Counted from the first letter of the stretch, positions 1-7,681 are shown. The stretch: 23,264 nt of DNA from an uncultured Anaerostipes sp. (GCA_900756035.1 CAAEIR010000349.1:1-23264); one strand, 5' to 3'. Numbers and translations: made by a program. The notes: generated from the letters alone by a model not told the origin.

Positions 1-123
1 AAACATAAAATGAAAAAATCCATACAATACAAATGGCTCGCAACCGCTTCTGTAAAACAGAATGTATCATATGGATATGAACAGTATAACAAAGATAGAA
101 GAAAAAGTGAAGCAATAGGATGA
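1..123 (+). CDS. C-terminal fragment of a small protein, possibly a second bacteriocin-like peptide
   Basis: An open frame enters from the left edge and ends at a TGA at 121-123, leaving 40 residues that end in ...NKDRRKSEAIG. The AAAGGAGAG ribosome binding site of the next gene begins 3 bases after the stop, so the two are probably co-transcribed. The stretch KWLATASVKQNVSYGYEQY has a Trp-Ala-rich segment followed by closely spaced Tyr, which loosely resembles the C-terminus of lactococcin 972-type peptides. This is a weak resemblance judged by eye. The start, signal peptide and true length lie outside the window. It could equally be the tail of an unrelated protein. Confidence 0.45.
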   Translation, partial: KHKMKKSIQYKWLATASVKQNVSYGYEQYNKDRRKSEAIG

Positions 124-138
124 ATAAAGGAGAGAATC

Positions 139-504
139 ATGAATCGTCAGATTATTTCAAAGTTTACAAAAATAAGCATTTTGGGATTATTATTAATTGT
201 AGGTATTGTAAGTAGTGTTTTAGCGGCATCTGAAAAATTAGATGGAGGAAAAGCAACTTGGACCGGGGGAGAAGATACTGGTATAGCAAAAGTATACTCT
301 CAATTACGTGATAATAAAAAGGACTCTATTCGATATAAAGTGACTGTTTGGGCTAGGAATGATAAGGGAGAACAAAATTCGAAAACAGGAACAACATCTG
401 CGGTTGGAGCAGATGGTCAGATTAGGACAACGATTAAAGCAACACACGTAAAGCCTCTAGTTACAGAAAAAGCGGGATACAAAGGATTTCAAACTGTAAA
501 ATAA
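139..504 (+). CDS. Secreted bacteriocin-like precursor (lactococcin 972-like)
   Basis: This encodes a 121-aa protein with a clear Sec signal peptide: basic NRQIISKFTK, a hydrophobic core at about residues 12-27, and a likely cleavage after SSVLA (about residue 30). The mature part is about 91 residues, Cys-free, hydrophilic and rich in Gly, Thr and Lys, with WTGGED followed by KVYSQL and YKVTVWA. This recalls the W-x-G...VYS...VTV spacing of lactococcin 972, a Sec-secreted peptide whose known relative blocks septum formation by binding lipid II. Identity is low, so the call rests mainly on context: a 621-aa membrane protein and an ABC ATPase follow directly, as in lactococcin 972 loci. The start is supported by AAAGGAGAG at 126-134. 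It could instead be another secreted substrate or partner of the transporter. Confidence 0.6.
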   Translation: MNRQIISKFTKISILGLLLIVGIVSSVLAASEKLDGGKATWTGGEDTGIAKVYSQLRDNKKDSIRYKVTVWARNDKGEQNSKTGTTSAVGADGQIRTTIKATHVKPLVTEKAGYKGFQTVK

Positions 505-532
505 TTATAATAGCTATAGGAATGTAAAAAAG

Positions 533-582
533 GTTATAATATCACGAAACGAATTTGATAATTTTATTTGTGATATTATAAC
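533..582 (+). promoter_or_regulatory. Perfect 13-bp inverted repeat between the peptide and membrane genes
   Basis: GTTATAATATCAC at 533-545 is exactly mirrored by GTGATATTATAAC at 570-582, with a 24-base loop. The right arm is followed by a short TTTG and the ribosome binding site of the next gene starts about 12 bases later. It could act as a partial terminator or an mRNA processing and stability stem that makes more peptide than transporter, or as an operator. The stem is AT-rich and has no real T-run, so full termination is unlikely. Confidence 0.5.
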
Positions 583-604
583 TTTGTTGATAAAGAGGAG
601 AATC

Positions 605-2470
605 ATGAAGAGATTATTTCATTTAATTGGAATCTTTGTAGCCTTGTTTTCGGTTTTATTTTTCTTCTATCTTGCAGATAAAAAAGATACGATAAAGAGA
701 ACGGAAAATGAATATACTTTTCAATTATCAGAATATATTACAAATACGCAGCTGGAAAAACTAGCCCAAAAGAGTGACGTAACAATTCAGTTAAAAGAGT
801 TTCAAAATATCAGTTTGGGTCATACCAAAATGACAATTACCGTTTTGAATCCGAGAAAAGATTTTAAAGAGGGAAGAAGGCCGAGTGTATTTCCGAAAGA
901 GAAAATCATTTATCAGAGGTCAGATCAAAAGAAAAACCAAAAAGTACAGTTTTTTTCGGCAGTTGAATCCAGTCAAAAGAAAATTGCAAAATTAAAAAAA
1001 CTTCTGAAAGAAGAAAAATTTCAAGTTGAAACAGATGTAACAACGTCGACTCCTTTTGGAGCAGTAATGATATTTAATACCCTGAACGCACAGTTTTTTG
1101 TGCAGATCTTTTTATTGGCAATTTTTTGTATTGCTTCTTATTATGTACACCGATCAAAAGAAATCGGGATTCTAAAATTAAACGGATGGAATAACGTACG
1201 TATTTCAATAAGAATTTTTAAAATGATCTTTTATCATACGATCATACCGGCGATTATTCTTATGGCATTGTTTAGTATCTATATACTAAAAATGGATCAA
1301 TCCATGATTTTGACTTATTTGAGACTATGTATTTATATCAGCATATTTTTGTCGGTTGTCTATGGATTGGCATTGATTGTGGGTTCTGTTTTTATTCATA
1401 ATATTGATGTTATAAATGCGGTAAAAAATAAGAAAAATTATGAAGTACATTTTTATTTAACCTTGTTAGTGAAAATCGTAATTACTGTAAGTGTAATGAT
1501 CAATAGCTCGAATCTAATAGACCAGATAAATCACACGAAGCGAGTGATCGAAAGTGCCAGACAGCAAAATCAATGGAATTTGAGCATTTTGAATACTTCT
1601 GTATCTCCCAGTGAAAAAGTACAGAAAAGGCTCAACGAAATAATAGAAAGCCTGCCGGATCAGGATGTGTATAATTATACATCAACTGAGACTTTATATC
1701 AAACGACAGATGTATCAAAAACGCAGAGGACAGATTTTATTGATAACTATATGAAAATATCTTATAACGTTTTAGAAAAGGTGAAGGTTGTAGACAAAAA
1801 CAATAAACGATTAAAACCAAAAGATTTTACCGGCAAAGCTGTTCTTCTGATTCCGCAAAAATACGAGAAAGATCAAGAGCGTATATTAAAAGAGCTTGGG
1901 ATGGAAAAGACGGATATTTATTTTATAAAAGACCGGCAAGTATATCAGGACATGTTATCTCCGGGATGCTATGCAATAGATCCGATCATTTATGCACATA
2001 AAGTAAAGAAACAGTTGTGGTTGCCAACGGGAGAAATTTTATATTCCTCGAAAGGTGCATCGGTATTGAATGAAGCAATAGAACAGGAAAAAATTGATCA
2101 ATCAACCTTATATTTGCGTACATTGAAGAGTGACAATGATGTTTCCGTTTACAATGAACAGAGTCGGACGTTAGAAGCAATATTTTTTGTGATTATGAAT
2201 ATATCTTCCTATATTTTGTGTATTGTAACCATTACTGTAATTTATCTGGAGTTTCGCAAAAAAGAATTTGGAGTTTATGCTTTGTACCACAGAATACCTA
2301 AGAAAGCAATATTAAAATTTCTATGTTTTAATGAAGTCATTACACTGCTGTCAGCTTTGATGATTGAAAAAGAATTTTTATGTTTCGTTCTTTTTGAGAT
2401 TGTTTTTTGTAGTCTGGCAATTTGGAAATATTTTTGCAGAAAGGCAGTTTTGATACTGAAAGGTGAATAA
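605..2470 (+). CDS. Bacteriocin-associated integral membrane protein (FtsX-like, lactococcin 972 group)
   Basis: This is a 621-aa multi-pass membrane protein, probably the permease or immunity half of the transporter formed with the next gene. There is one N-terminal membrane segment, a large outside domain, a cluster of membrane segments in the middle (starting FVQIFLLAIFCIASYYV), a second large outside domain and a C-terminal cluster. Two FtsX/MacB-type cytoplasmic turns are visible, KEIGILKLNGW after the second segment and KKEFGVYALYHR near the C-terminus, showing a duplicated permease half. Size and layout fit the family known as bacteriocin-associated integral membrane (putative immunity) protein. 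The ATG at 605 is preferred over a TTG 21 bases upstream because AGAGGAG at 594-600 is well placed for it. The next gene begins 3 bases after the stop. Confidence 0.75.
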   Translation: MKRLFHLIGIFVALFSVLFFFYLADKKDTIKRTENEYTFQLSEYITNTQLEKLAQKSDVTIQLKEFQNISLGHTKMTITVLNPRKDFKEGRRPSVFPKEKIIYQRSDQKKNQKVQFFSAVESSQKKIAKLKKLLKEEKFQVETDVTTSTPFGAVMIFNTLNAQFFVQIFLLAIFCIASYYVHRSKEIGILKLNGWNNVRISIRIFKMIFYHTIIPAIILMALFSIYILKMDQSMILTYLRLCIYISIFLSVVYGLALIVGSVFIHNIDVINAVKNKKNYEVHFYLTLLVKIVITVSVMINSSNLIDQINHTKRVIESARQQNQWNLSILNTSVSPSEKVQKRLNEIIESLPDQDVYNYTSTETLYQTTDVSKTQRTDFIDNYMKISYNVLEKVKVVDKNNKRLKPKDFTGKAVLLIPQKYEKDQERILKELGMEKTDIYFIKDRQVYQDMLSPGCYAIDPIIYAHKVKKQLWLPTGEILYSSKGASVLNEAIEQEKIDQSTLYLRTLKSDNDVSVYNEQSRTLEAIFFVIMNISSYILCIVTITVIYLEFRKKEFGVYALYHRIPKKAILKFLCFNEVITLLSALMIEKEFLCFVLFEIVFCSLAIWKYFCRKAVLILKGE

Positions 2471-2473
2471 GGT

Positions 2474-3103
2474 ATGTCGTATATTGAGTTAAAAAATATA
2501 GAGAAGTCTTACGGAAAAAAGATCGTTTTAAAGAATTTCAATTTATCGGTGGAGAGAGGAGAATTTGTCGGTATTCAAGGGGAGAGTGGAAAAGGGAAAA
2601 GCACACTTTTAAATATCATAGGTCTGTTGGAAACCTGTGAGGGGGAAATTTGGCTGAATGGTCATCGAGTCAGTTCTAAAGATTATCGGAAATTATCCAA
2701 GACTTTTAACATAAAAATAGGATATCTGTTTCAAAATTTTGCATTAATTGATGATGTTTCCGTATATGAGAATCTAAATATAGTACAGTCTCCGGGAAAT
2801 AAATCAGAGAAAAGGCAAAAGATGATAGAAGCGCTAAGACGGGTAGGCTTTGAAGAGGAAGTTTTGAAACAAAAAATTTATGAATTATCCGGCGGGGAAC
2901 AGCAAAGGATCGCAGTAGCTCGAATTATGCTCTATGACAGTGATATAATTTTAGCGGATGAACCGACAGGCAGTTTAGACCGGAAAAATAAAGAAATTGT
3001 CATGAGACTTCTGAAAGAATTGCAGAAGGAAAATAAGACAATTCTTATGGTTAGTCATGACGATGAGCCATTAGAATATTGTTCAAGAGTCGTTTGTTTG
3101 TAG
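2474..3103 (+). CDS. ABC transporter ATP-binding protein (bacteriocin export group)
   Basis: This 209-aa single nucleotide-binding domain has Walker A GESGKGKS at residues 36-43, a Q-loop glutamine at about 87 (YLFQNFALI), signature LSGGEQQR at 138-145, Walker B DIILADEP at 157-164 with the following TGSLD D-loop, and switch His in MVSHD at about 195. It starts 3 bases after the stop of the membrane gene, with AAAGGTG inside that gene's end as a modest ribosome binding site. It is of the MacB/LolD type that partners FtsX-like permeases, which matches its neighbour. It most likely powers export of, or protection against, the upstream peptide. Substrate assignment is by context only. Confidence 0.85.
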   Translation: MSYIELKNIEKSYGKKIVLKNFNLSVERGEFVGIQGESGKGKSTLLNIIGLLETCEGEIWLNGHRVSSKDYRKLSKTFNIKIGYLFQNFALIDDVSVYENLNIVQSPGNKSEKRQKMIEALRRVGFEEEVLKQKIYELSGGEQQRIAVARIMLYDSDIILADEPTGSLDRKNKEIVMRLLKELQKENKTILMVSHDDEPLEYCSRVVCL

Positions 3104-3175
3104 AAGTGAGATCTATGTCTTATGTAAATGAAGTTTTTGCAGTTGTGTTTTTTGTAAAGTAATATCAGATATTAA

Positions 3176-3204
3176 ATGACTTTTTCTCTTGTGAAGTATA
3201 TAAT
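3176..3204 (+). promoter_or_regulatory. Sigma-A-type promoter for the small gene at 3252
   Basis: The -35 ATGACT at 3176-3181 (4 of 6) and -10 TATAAT at 3199-3204 (6 of 6) are separated by 17 bases. Transcription would start near 3211, giving a leader of about 40 bases before the ATG. Confidence 0.55.
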
Positions 3205-3251
3205 AAAATCAGAAACAATAAGGTTTCAATATCAAGAGGAGGTGTTTGATC

Positions 3252-3506
3252 ATGATTGCATTTTGGAATCAGGAGAAACTATTAATTACCACTGATATAG
3301 AACAGCAGGCAAGGGTTAGGGGAATCTTGTCAGACAATCAGATTCCGTATAAGATTAAGCTTGTCAGTAACAGGATGTCAGGTCAGTGGATTTCAGGAAA
3401 CCAGTGGGGAGCAGATTTTGGAGCAAGGCGTGGGAAATTAGAAACTCAATATATCATTTATGTACATAAAGATGATTATGAGAAAGCATGCTATTTGCTT
3501 AGATAG
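3252..3506 (+). CDS. Small DUF2007-like protein
   Basis: This encodes an 84-aa cytoplasmic protein beginning MIAFWNQEKLLITTDIEQQ. The layout (an opening strand, a helix EQQARVRGILSDNQIPY ending in an I-P-Y strand, and a closing IYVHKDDYEKACYLL strand-helix) resembles the small ferredoxin-fold DUF2007 family, called putative signal-transducing proteins, but the function of that family is not established. The ATG at 3252 is chosen because AAGAGGAGGTG at 3233-3243 lies at a good distance from it; an in-frame TTG 6 bases earlier is less likely. It has its own promoter and terminator, so it appears to be a single-gene unit. Confidence 0.6.
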   Translation: MIAFWNQEKLLITTDIEQQARVRGILSDNQIPYKIKLVSNRMSGQWISGNQWGADFGARRGKLETQYIIYVHKDDYEKACYLLR

Positions 3507-3512
3507 AAAAAG

Positions 3513-3555
3513 ATCGGCATAGGAAAAGATAAATACTTTTCCTATGCCGATTTTT
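3513..3555. terminator. Bidirectional intrinsic terminator
   Basis: A perfect 16-bp stem (ATCGGCATAGGAAAAG at 3513-3528 with its mirror at 3536-3551) and a 7-base loop are followed by a T-run on the plus strand. An A-run on the left side gives the same shape on the minus strand. It sits between the convergent genes ending at 3506 and 3559. Confidence 0.9.
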
Positions 3556-3558
3556 AGA

Positions 3559-4023
3559 TTATTTTTGTCGGCGCATATACTGTGCGCTTTTTTTGGTAAG
3601 TTTTGCGCGAATTCCGCGTTTTTCCGGTTCCGGCGGTGCTACATTACGAAGGTTCTTAATGCTTGTGATGTAGATTCCGCTGACTACAGCTTTGATCTCT
3701 GCTTTTACAGGAACATCATCAAAGATTGCTTCGTCACACAGCAGTGGTGTAATCTTTGGTCCGATTTTTACTTTGACAACCGGTACTTTGGATAACTTTG
3801 CGCGCTTTGGAATGTTCTCTGTAACCATCTTCGGAAAGCCTGCGTCCATGATCTTCATCCGCTTCTTATCTATAACCAGCATACTGACGGTCTGTGCCAT
3901 CTCGTCTAACTGTGCCCGCTGAGCTTCCTGTTTGTCCTGCATCTTTTTGCCGACAAAGTAAAGAACACCGAGAATAATAGCTGCAATGATTCCAATGATT
4001 AATATAATCACCCATATATTCAT
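3559..4023 (-). CDS. Membrane-anchored protein of unknown function
   Basis: This 154-aa protein has one N-terminal membrane segment (about residues 3-25, VIILIIGIIAAIILGVLYFV), then a charged helix KKMQDKQEAQRAQLDEMAQTV and a cytoplasmic domain ending in a basic, Arg/Lys-rich tail (KRGIRAKLTKKSAQYMRRQK). The middle, with KVPVVKVKIGPKITPLLCDEAIFDDVPVKAEIK, looks like beta-strands. I do not recognise a named family. The start is supported by AGGAGGAGA just upstream on the minus strand. It lies 53 bases downstream of plsC on the same strand and may be co-transcribed with it. Confidence 0.7.
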   Translation of the reverse strand: MNIWVIILIIGIIAAIILGVLYFVGKKMQDKQEAQRAQLDEMAQTVSMLVIDKKRMKIMDAGFPKMVTENIPKRAKLSKVPVVKVKIGPKITPLLCDEAIFDDVPVKAEIKAVVSGIYITSIKNLRNVAPPEPEKRGIRAKLTKKSAQYMRRQK

Positions 4024-4076
4024 GTTCTTCTCCTCCTGTTACACTTGAATATCTCATTTATTATATCATCTTTTGC

Positions 4077-4811
4077 CTAGGTTGTCTTATGTTTTTTTCG
4101 CATTTCGATAATTTCTTCACGAATTGAGGCTCCAAGACGTTTCTGCTCAGACCGTGGCAGTCGATCAGGGTAGATTGGCTGTCCAAAAGTAATATGCACA
4201 ACCGTTGGTTTTACCTGAAAACGACGATTGTTTTCCAAAATATCTGCCGTACCTGAGATTGCCATTGGAACTACCGGAACATTGGCTTTCAGAGCAGGTC
4301 GGAGACTGCCTTCTTTGAAAGCGTGAGGATCTTCATCCTGACTTCTTGTTCCCTCCGGGAAAATAGTCATGGAGAATCCATTTTTCAGGTAGTTAGTTCC
4401 TTCTGTCATAGTCTTTAAGCCTTCTTTGATATTATGACGGTCAAGGAAAAGACAATTAATAAATCGCATCCAGTGGCTCAGACAAGGTATCTTTTCCATT
4501 TCCTTTTTTGCAAAGAATCCGGTTCCGGAAGGCGTTGCGGAATATCCGCATAAAATATCATAATAGCTGCTATGGTTGCCTACATATAAAACAGCAGTAT
4601 CCGTTGGAATATTTTCCTTTCCGTCTACAATAAGTTTGGTTCCGGCAAAACGCAGGCAGGTACGGAAAGCGTTCATAACCATACGCTGTGCCATAGCAGA
4701 ACGCTTGTGGGCACGTCCGGTTTTGTTCCAGTGCTCAAATAATGGATATAATGGAGCAGTCAGGGTTAAAAAAAAGAATAAATAAACAATATCCGCAAAA
4801 AAACGAATCAT
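4077..4811 (-). CDS. plsC: 1-acyl-sn-glycerol-3-phosphate acyltransferase
   Basis: This 244-aa enzyme transfers an acyl group to lysophosphatidic acid to make phosphatidic acid in membrane lipid synthesis. The acyltransferase motif NHSSYYD (the HX4D pair, H80 and D85), FLDR at about 122-125 and FPEGTRS at about 151-157 are all present, together with VPVVPMAISG as the fourth block. A hydrophobic N-terminal helix (about residues 5-22) anchors it in the membrane. The ATG at 4811 is chosen over a GTG at 4865 because AAGAAGGGAG lies 7 bases upstream and the family normally starts this close to the membrane helix. It follows pncB by 46 bases on the same strand. Confidence 0.9.
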   Translation of the reverse strand: MIRFFADIVYLFFFLTLTAPLYPLFEHWNKTGRAHKRSAMAQRMVMNAFRTCLRFAGTKLIVDGKENIPTDTAVLYVGNHSSYYDILCGYSATPSGTGFFAKKEMEKIPCLSHWMRFINCLFLDRHNIKEGLKTMTEGTNYLKNGFSMTIFPEGTRSQDEDPHAFKEGSLRPALKANVPVVPMAISGTADILENNRRFQVKPTVVHITFGQPIYPDRLPRSEQKRLGASIREEIIEMRKKHKTT

Positions 4812-4857
4812 GGGGGGTCTCCCTTCTTTAGTTTTTATGATTTTGATTTGGAGTGCT

Positions 4858-6303
4858 TTAGACACTCTCTAATAATTGATGTTTCAGTTGGTAAAGGGGA
4901 ACGGAGAGATCCACATATACCTCCTGAGGATTGACGAGCCGTCTGCTTTCATCCCATAATGTGTTAAGTTCTTTTTGACAGTAGTCACGAATTTCCAGAA
5001 CGGAAGGGCTCTGGTAAATACACTGTCCTTTTTGGAAAATTGGAACAAGAAGTTCACGCATAGTATAAGTATTTCCATAAAGTGTTGATTTCTTCCATGT
5101 GGCAAGAGGATCAAAAATTGTAAGATCTTCTGACTCATCATAGGATTCTCCGGAAAGACAAATTAAGTCTCCGCGTATTTTCCCGGCAGCTTTATCATAG
5201 ATTCGAAAAACGGTTTTATCTCCCGGATTGGTTATCTTCACAGGGTTCTCCGAAATCTTGATTTTGGCAGTAAAGTGGTCATCGTCCTTATGTTTGGATG
5301 CTGCAAGCTTGTATACACCTCCAAAGGCAGGGCAGTCGGAGGAAGTGATCAGTTTTGTTCCGACACCCCAGGAAGTGATTGGTGCTCCCTGCAGTTTTAA
5401 GCTGGCAATAAGATTTTCATCCAGATCACCGGAGGCTGCAATGACAGCATCTTCAAATCCGGCATCATCTAACATCTGACGGGCTTTTTTTGTCAGATAT
5501 GCAAGATCGCCGCTGTCCAGGCGAATGCCGTATCTGGTAGGCATCTGATTCTCACTGCGCAGCTTCTCAAAGACGCGAATGGCATTTGGAACTCCACAAC
5601 GAAGTGTATCGTAAGTGTCCACCAGTAGTGTGCAGGCATCCGGATACAATCGGGCATAGTTGAGAAAAGCAGTATACTCATCATCAAAACTCATGATCCA
5701 ACTATGAGCATGAGTTCCAAGAACCGGAATATCAAAACATTTCCCGGCGAGTACATTGGATGTGCCGTCACATCCCCCGATCACAGCAGCCCGGGCTCCG
5801 TAAGTACCGGCATCCGGTCCCTGAGCACGGCGCAGTCCGAATTCCATAACACCTTGTCCACCGGCGGCATAAACCACACGGGAAGCTTTGGTAGCAATCA
5901 GACTTTGATGATTTACGATATTTAGAATTGCAGTTTCAATCAGCTGAGCCTCCATCATTGGAGCAATCACTTTGATCAATGGTTCCATCGGAAAGACGAC
6001 AGTACCTTCCGGAATGGCATAAATATCACCGGTAAAATGATAGCCGGCAAGGTATTCAAGAAAATCTTCGTCAAAAAGATTCAGGTTTCGTAGATAATCA
6101 ATGTCGTCATATGAAAAAGACAAATTCTTAATATATTCAATCACTTGATCCAGTCCACAGGTAATGGCATAGCCGCTGCCGGAAGGGTTCTCTCGATAGA
6201 ATACATCGAAAACTACAGTTTCATCGTTTCCAGTCTTAAAATATCCCTGCATCATTGTTAATTCATAGAGATCAGTGAGCAGAGTTAATTGATGTGTATT
6301 CAT
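4858..6303 (-). CDS. pncB: Nicotinate phosphoribosyltransferase
   Basis: This 481-aa enzyme joins nicotinate to PRPP, with ATP hydrolysis, to give nicotinate mononucleotide in NAD salvage. Family features are the N-terminal LLTDLYELTM, EFGLRRAQG at about 154-162, CDGTSN at about 178-183, and GTHAHSWI at about 196-203, whose final His is the usual phosphorylated residue. RLDSGD in the second half contributes to the phosphate site. The ATG at 6303 gives the usual family N-terminus; the ribosome binding site AAAGGGGA is rather far (12 bases), and the open frame extends 23 codons further without a better start. It probably leads a pncB-plsC unit. Confidence 0.93.
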   Translation of the reverse strand: MNTHQLTLLTDLYELTMMQGYFKTGNDETVVFDVFYRENPSGSGYAITCGLDQVIEYIKNLSFSYDDIDYLRNLNLFDEDFLEYLAGYHFTGDIYAIPEGTVVFPMEPLIKVIAPMMEAQLIETAILNIVNHQSLIATKASRVVYAAGGQGVMEFGLRRAQGPDAGTYGARAAVIGGCDGTSNVLAGKCFDIPVLGTHAHSWIMSFDDEYTAFLNYARLYPDACTLLVDTYDTLRCGVPNAIRVFEKLRSENQMPTRYGIRLDSGDLAYLTKKARQMLDDAGFEDAVIAASGDLDENLIASLKLQGAPITSWGVGTKLITSSDCPAFGGVYKLAASKHKDDDHFTAKIKISENPVKITNPGDKTVFRIYDKAAGKIRGDLICLSGESYDESEDLTIFDPLATWKKSTLYGNTYTMRELLVPIFQKGQCIYQSPSVLEIRDYCQKELNTLWDESRRLVNPQEVYVDLSVPLYQLKHQLLESV

Positions 6304-6376
6304 AAAAGTTTTGTATCCCCTTTCGAGTCTTGATACACTGTCTGTGCATTCGCATCTGTTCCAAACAGTCATTTAA

Positions 6377-6385
6377 ATTATAGCA
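6377..6385 (-). promoter_or_regulatory. Extended -10 promoter for pncB
   Basis: On the minus strand TGCTATAAT gives a full -10 hexamer plus the TGn extension. No good -35 is seen at 17 bases. The expected start near 6370 leaves a leader of about 65 bases containing a small CTGTT-TGG-AACAG hairpin. Confidence 0.55.
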
Positions 6386-6406
6386 TAAATTGGCAAAAGC
6401 AGACAG

Positions 6407-6673
6407 CTAATCTTGTAAAAGTTCATTGTTGATAATTTCCTTGATTGCTTTTAATGCTTCATCTTCATTTTTGCCTGAAATACGCAAAATAATATCATCG
6501 CCACAGGAAATTCCGGCAGACATAAGGGCGATAGGATTGGAAGCGTCAATTTCCTGTCCGTTTGCCTCCAGAGAAATCGAAGCATCAAATTGCTTAGCTG
6601 TGGCAGCAATGCTGGCACAAGGACGTGCGTGCAGACCACGGCTGGATTGAATTGTAAAAGGATAGGTTTTCAT
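6407..6673 (-). CDS. HPr-family phosphocarrier protein with Asn at the regulatory serine position
   Basis: This 88-aa protein has the HPr fold. GLHARPC at residues 13-19 contains His15, the residue phosphorylated by PTS enzyme I, and the needed Arg17. The block that carries Ser46 in regulatory HPr (SIMGVMSLG) reads NPIALMSAG here, putting Asn46 at the HPr kinase target while Met51, Ser52 and Gly54 are kept. By family knowledge such a protein could pass phosphate in the PTS but could not be switched by HPr kinase or act as Ser-P corepressor. The start has AAGGAG 11 bases upstream. It is read divergently from spoIID and has its own promoter. Confidence 0.88.
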   Translation of the reverse strand: MKTYPFTIQSSRGLHARPCASIAATAKQFDASISLEANGQEIDASNPIALMSAGISCGDDIILRISGKNEDEALKAIKEIINNELLQD

Positions 6674-6689
6674 AAATTTTAAATCTCCT

Positions 6690-6718
6690 TCATATTTTCT
6701 TTTATTGTATCATAAAAT
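6690..6718 (+). promoter_or_regulatory. Sigma-E-type sporulation promoter for spoIID
   Basis: TCATATT at 6690-6696 fits the sigma-E -35 pattern KMATATT. After 14 bases, CATAAAAT at 6711-6718 matches the -10 pattern CATACAnT at all but one fixed base. spoIID belongs to the mother-cell sigma-E regulon in Bacillus, so motif and gene agree. The start would fall near 6725, about 20 bases before the ATG. Confidence 0.75.
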
Positions 6719-6732
6719 AGTAAGACGGACAA
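6704..6732 (-). promoter_or_regulatory. Sigma-A-type promoter for the HPr-like gene
   Basis: On the minus strand TTGTCC (6732-6727) and TACAAT (6709-6704) are spaced 17 bases apart. The element overlaps the sigma-E promoter on the opposite strand. Confidence 0.5.
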
Positions 6733-6745
6733 AAGGGGGATGATC

Positions 6746-7681
6746 ATGAGGGGCAAAATGTCATACGTTTTCTTTTTATTATTTTTATTTGTAACAATTC
6801 CATACCTGACAACGGTTTTTATGACAAAAGGAAATGAAAAGTCAGAAACGAATCTTGATCGCTATGACAGCGGATATAAGATTATATCAGACCAAAAAGA
6901 GATTGATCTGGAACAATTTCTTTTGTGGATTCTCCCCGGTCAGATTTCAATGAATTATGAGGAAGAAGCTTTAAAGGCGCAGGCAGTCATTCTTCGGACA
7001 GATCTGGTACGAAGGATGGGAACATCAAAAAAAATAAATGAAAACAAACTTCCATATAAAAAGCAGACAGATCAGGAACTGCGGGAGGCACTGGGAAATA
7101 AAAAATATGTTCGCGTAGATCAGAAGCGCAGACGTGCAGTCAGTGATACTCTGGGGAAAGTTATGGTTTATAAAAATGATTATATTGAGCCATATTTTCA
7201 CGGAATCAGTGTGGGGACAACACTTGGCGGAGAAGAATGGTTTGGTACTAAAATTCCATATTTGAAAGAAAAGGAAAGTCTGTACGATGTGGAGGCACAA
7301 GATTATATGTCAGTGAAAATTGTCACGTATGCAGAGATTGTACGAACAGTAAAAAAGAATAAAAATATTGACTTAAAAGAAGAACGGTTGAAAAAGAATT
7401 TGAAAATCCGGCGGATGACAAAAAACGGGTATGTAAAACAGGTACAGGCGGATTCGGTGGTAGTATCGGGAGAATCCTGGGCGGAATGGTTTCATCTGGC
7501 ATCGAATAATTTCTATTTAGAATCTTATGAAGGAAAAATTCGAATCGTATGTCTGGGAAAAGGGAATGGACTTGGCATGAGTCAGTATGGAGCATGTCAG
7601 ATGGCGAAAAAAGGAAAATCATATTCATCGATTTTGAAATATTTTTACAGTGGAATTAAAATTAAGAAACTGCATGAATAA
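6746..7681 (+). CDS. spoIID: Stage II sporulation protein D (peptidoglycan lytic transglycosylase)
   Basis: This 311-aa protein cleaves stripped glycan strands at the septum during forespore engulfment, working with SpoIIP and SpoIIM in the mother cell. It has an N-terminal membrane segment (about residues 6-25), then EQFLLWILPGQISMNYEEEALKAQAV, where the Glu of EALKAQ (about 74) is the probable catalytic acid. Later come the Gly/Thr-rich VGTTLGGEEWFG and the diagnostic end GKGNGLGMSQYGA...YFYSG. The ATG at 6746 is preferred over one 6 bases earlier, because AAAAGGGGG ends directly against the earlier one. spoIIQ follows after 40 bases. Confidence 0.92.
   Translation: MRGKMSYVFFLLFLFVTIPYLTTVFMTKGNEKSETNLDRYDSGYKIISDQKEIDLEQFLLWILPGQISMNYEEEALKAQAVILRTDLVRRMGTSKKINENKLPYKKQTDQELREALGNKKYVRVDQKRRRAVSDTLGKVMVYKNDYIEPYFHGISVGTTLGGEEWFGTKIPYLKEKESLYDVEAQDYMSVKIVTYAEIVRTVKKNKNIDLKEERLKKNLKIRRMTKNGYVKQVQADSVVVSGESWAEWFHLASNNFYLESYEGKIRIVCLGKGNGLGMSQYGACQMAKKGKSYSSILKYFYSGIKIKKLHE

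Noticed and set aside
584..604. Upstream TTG start for the bacteriocin-associated membrane protein
   Set aside because: The seven extra codons cover the AGAGGAG ribosome binding site that serves the ATG at 605, and no ribosome binding site precedes the TTG.
6316..6345. Possible NiaR-type operator (ATACACTGTCTGTG) upstream of pncB
   Set aside because: It only partly resembles the NAD-repressor site as I remember it and is not symmetrical, so I could not support it.
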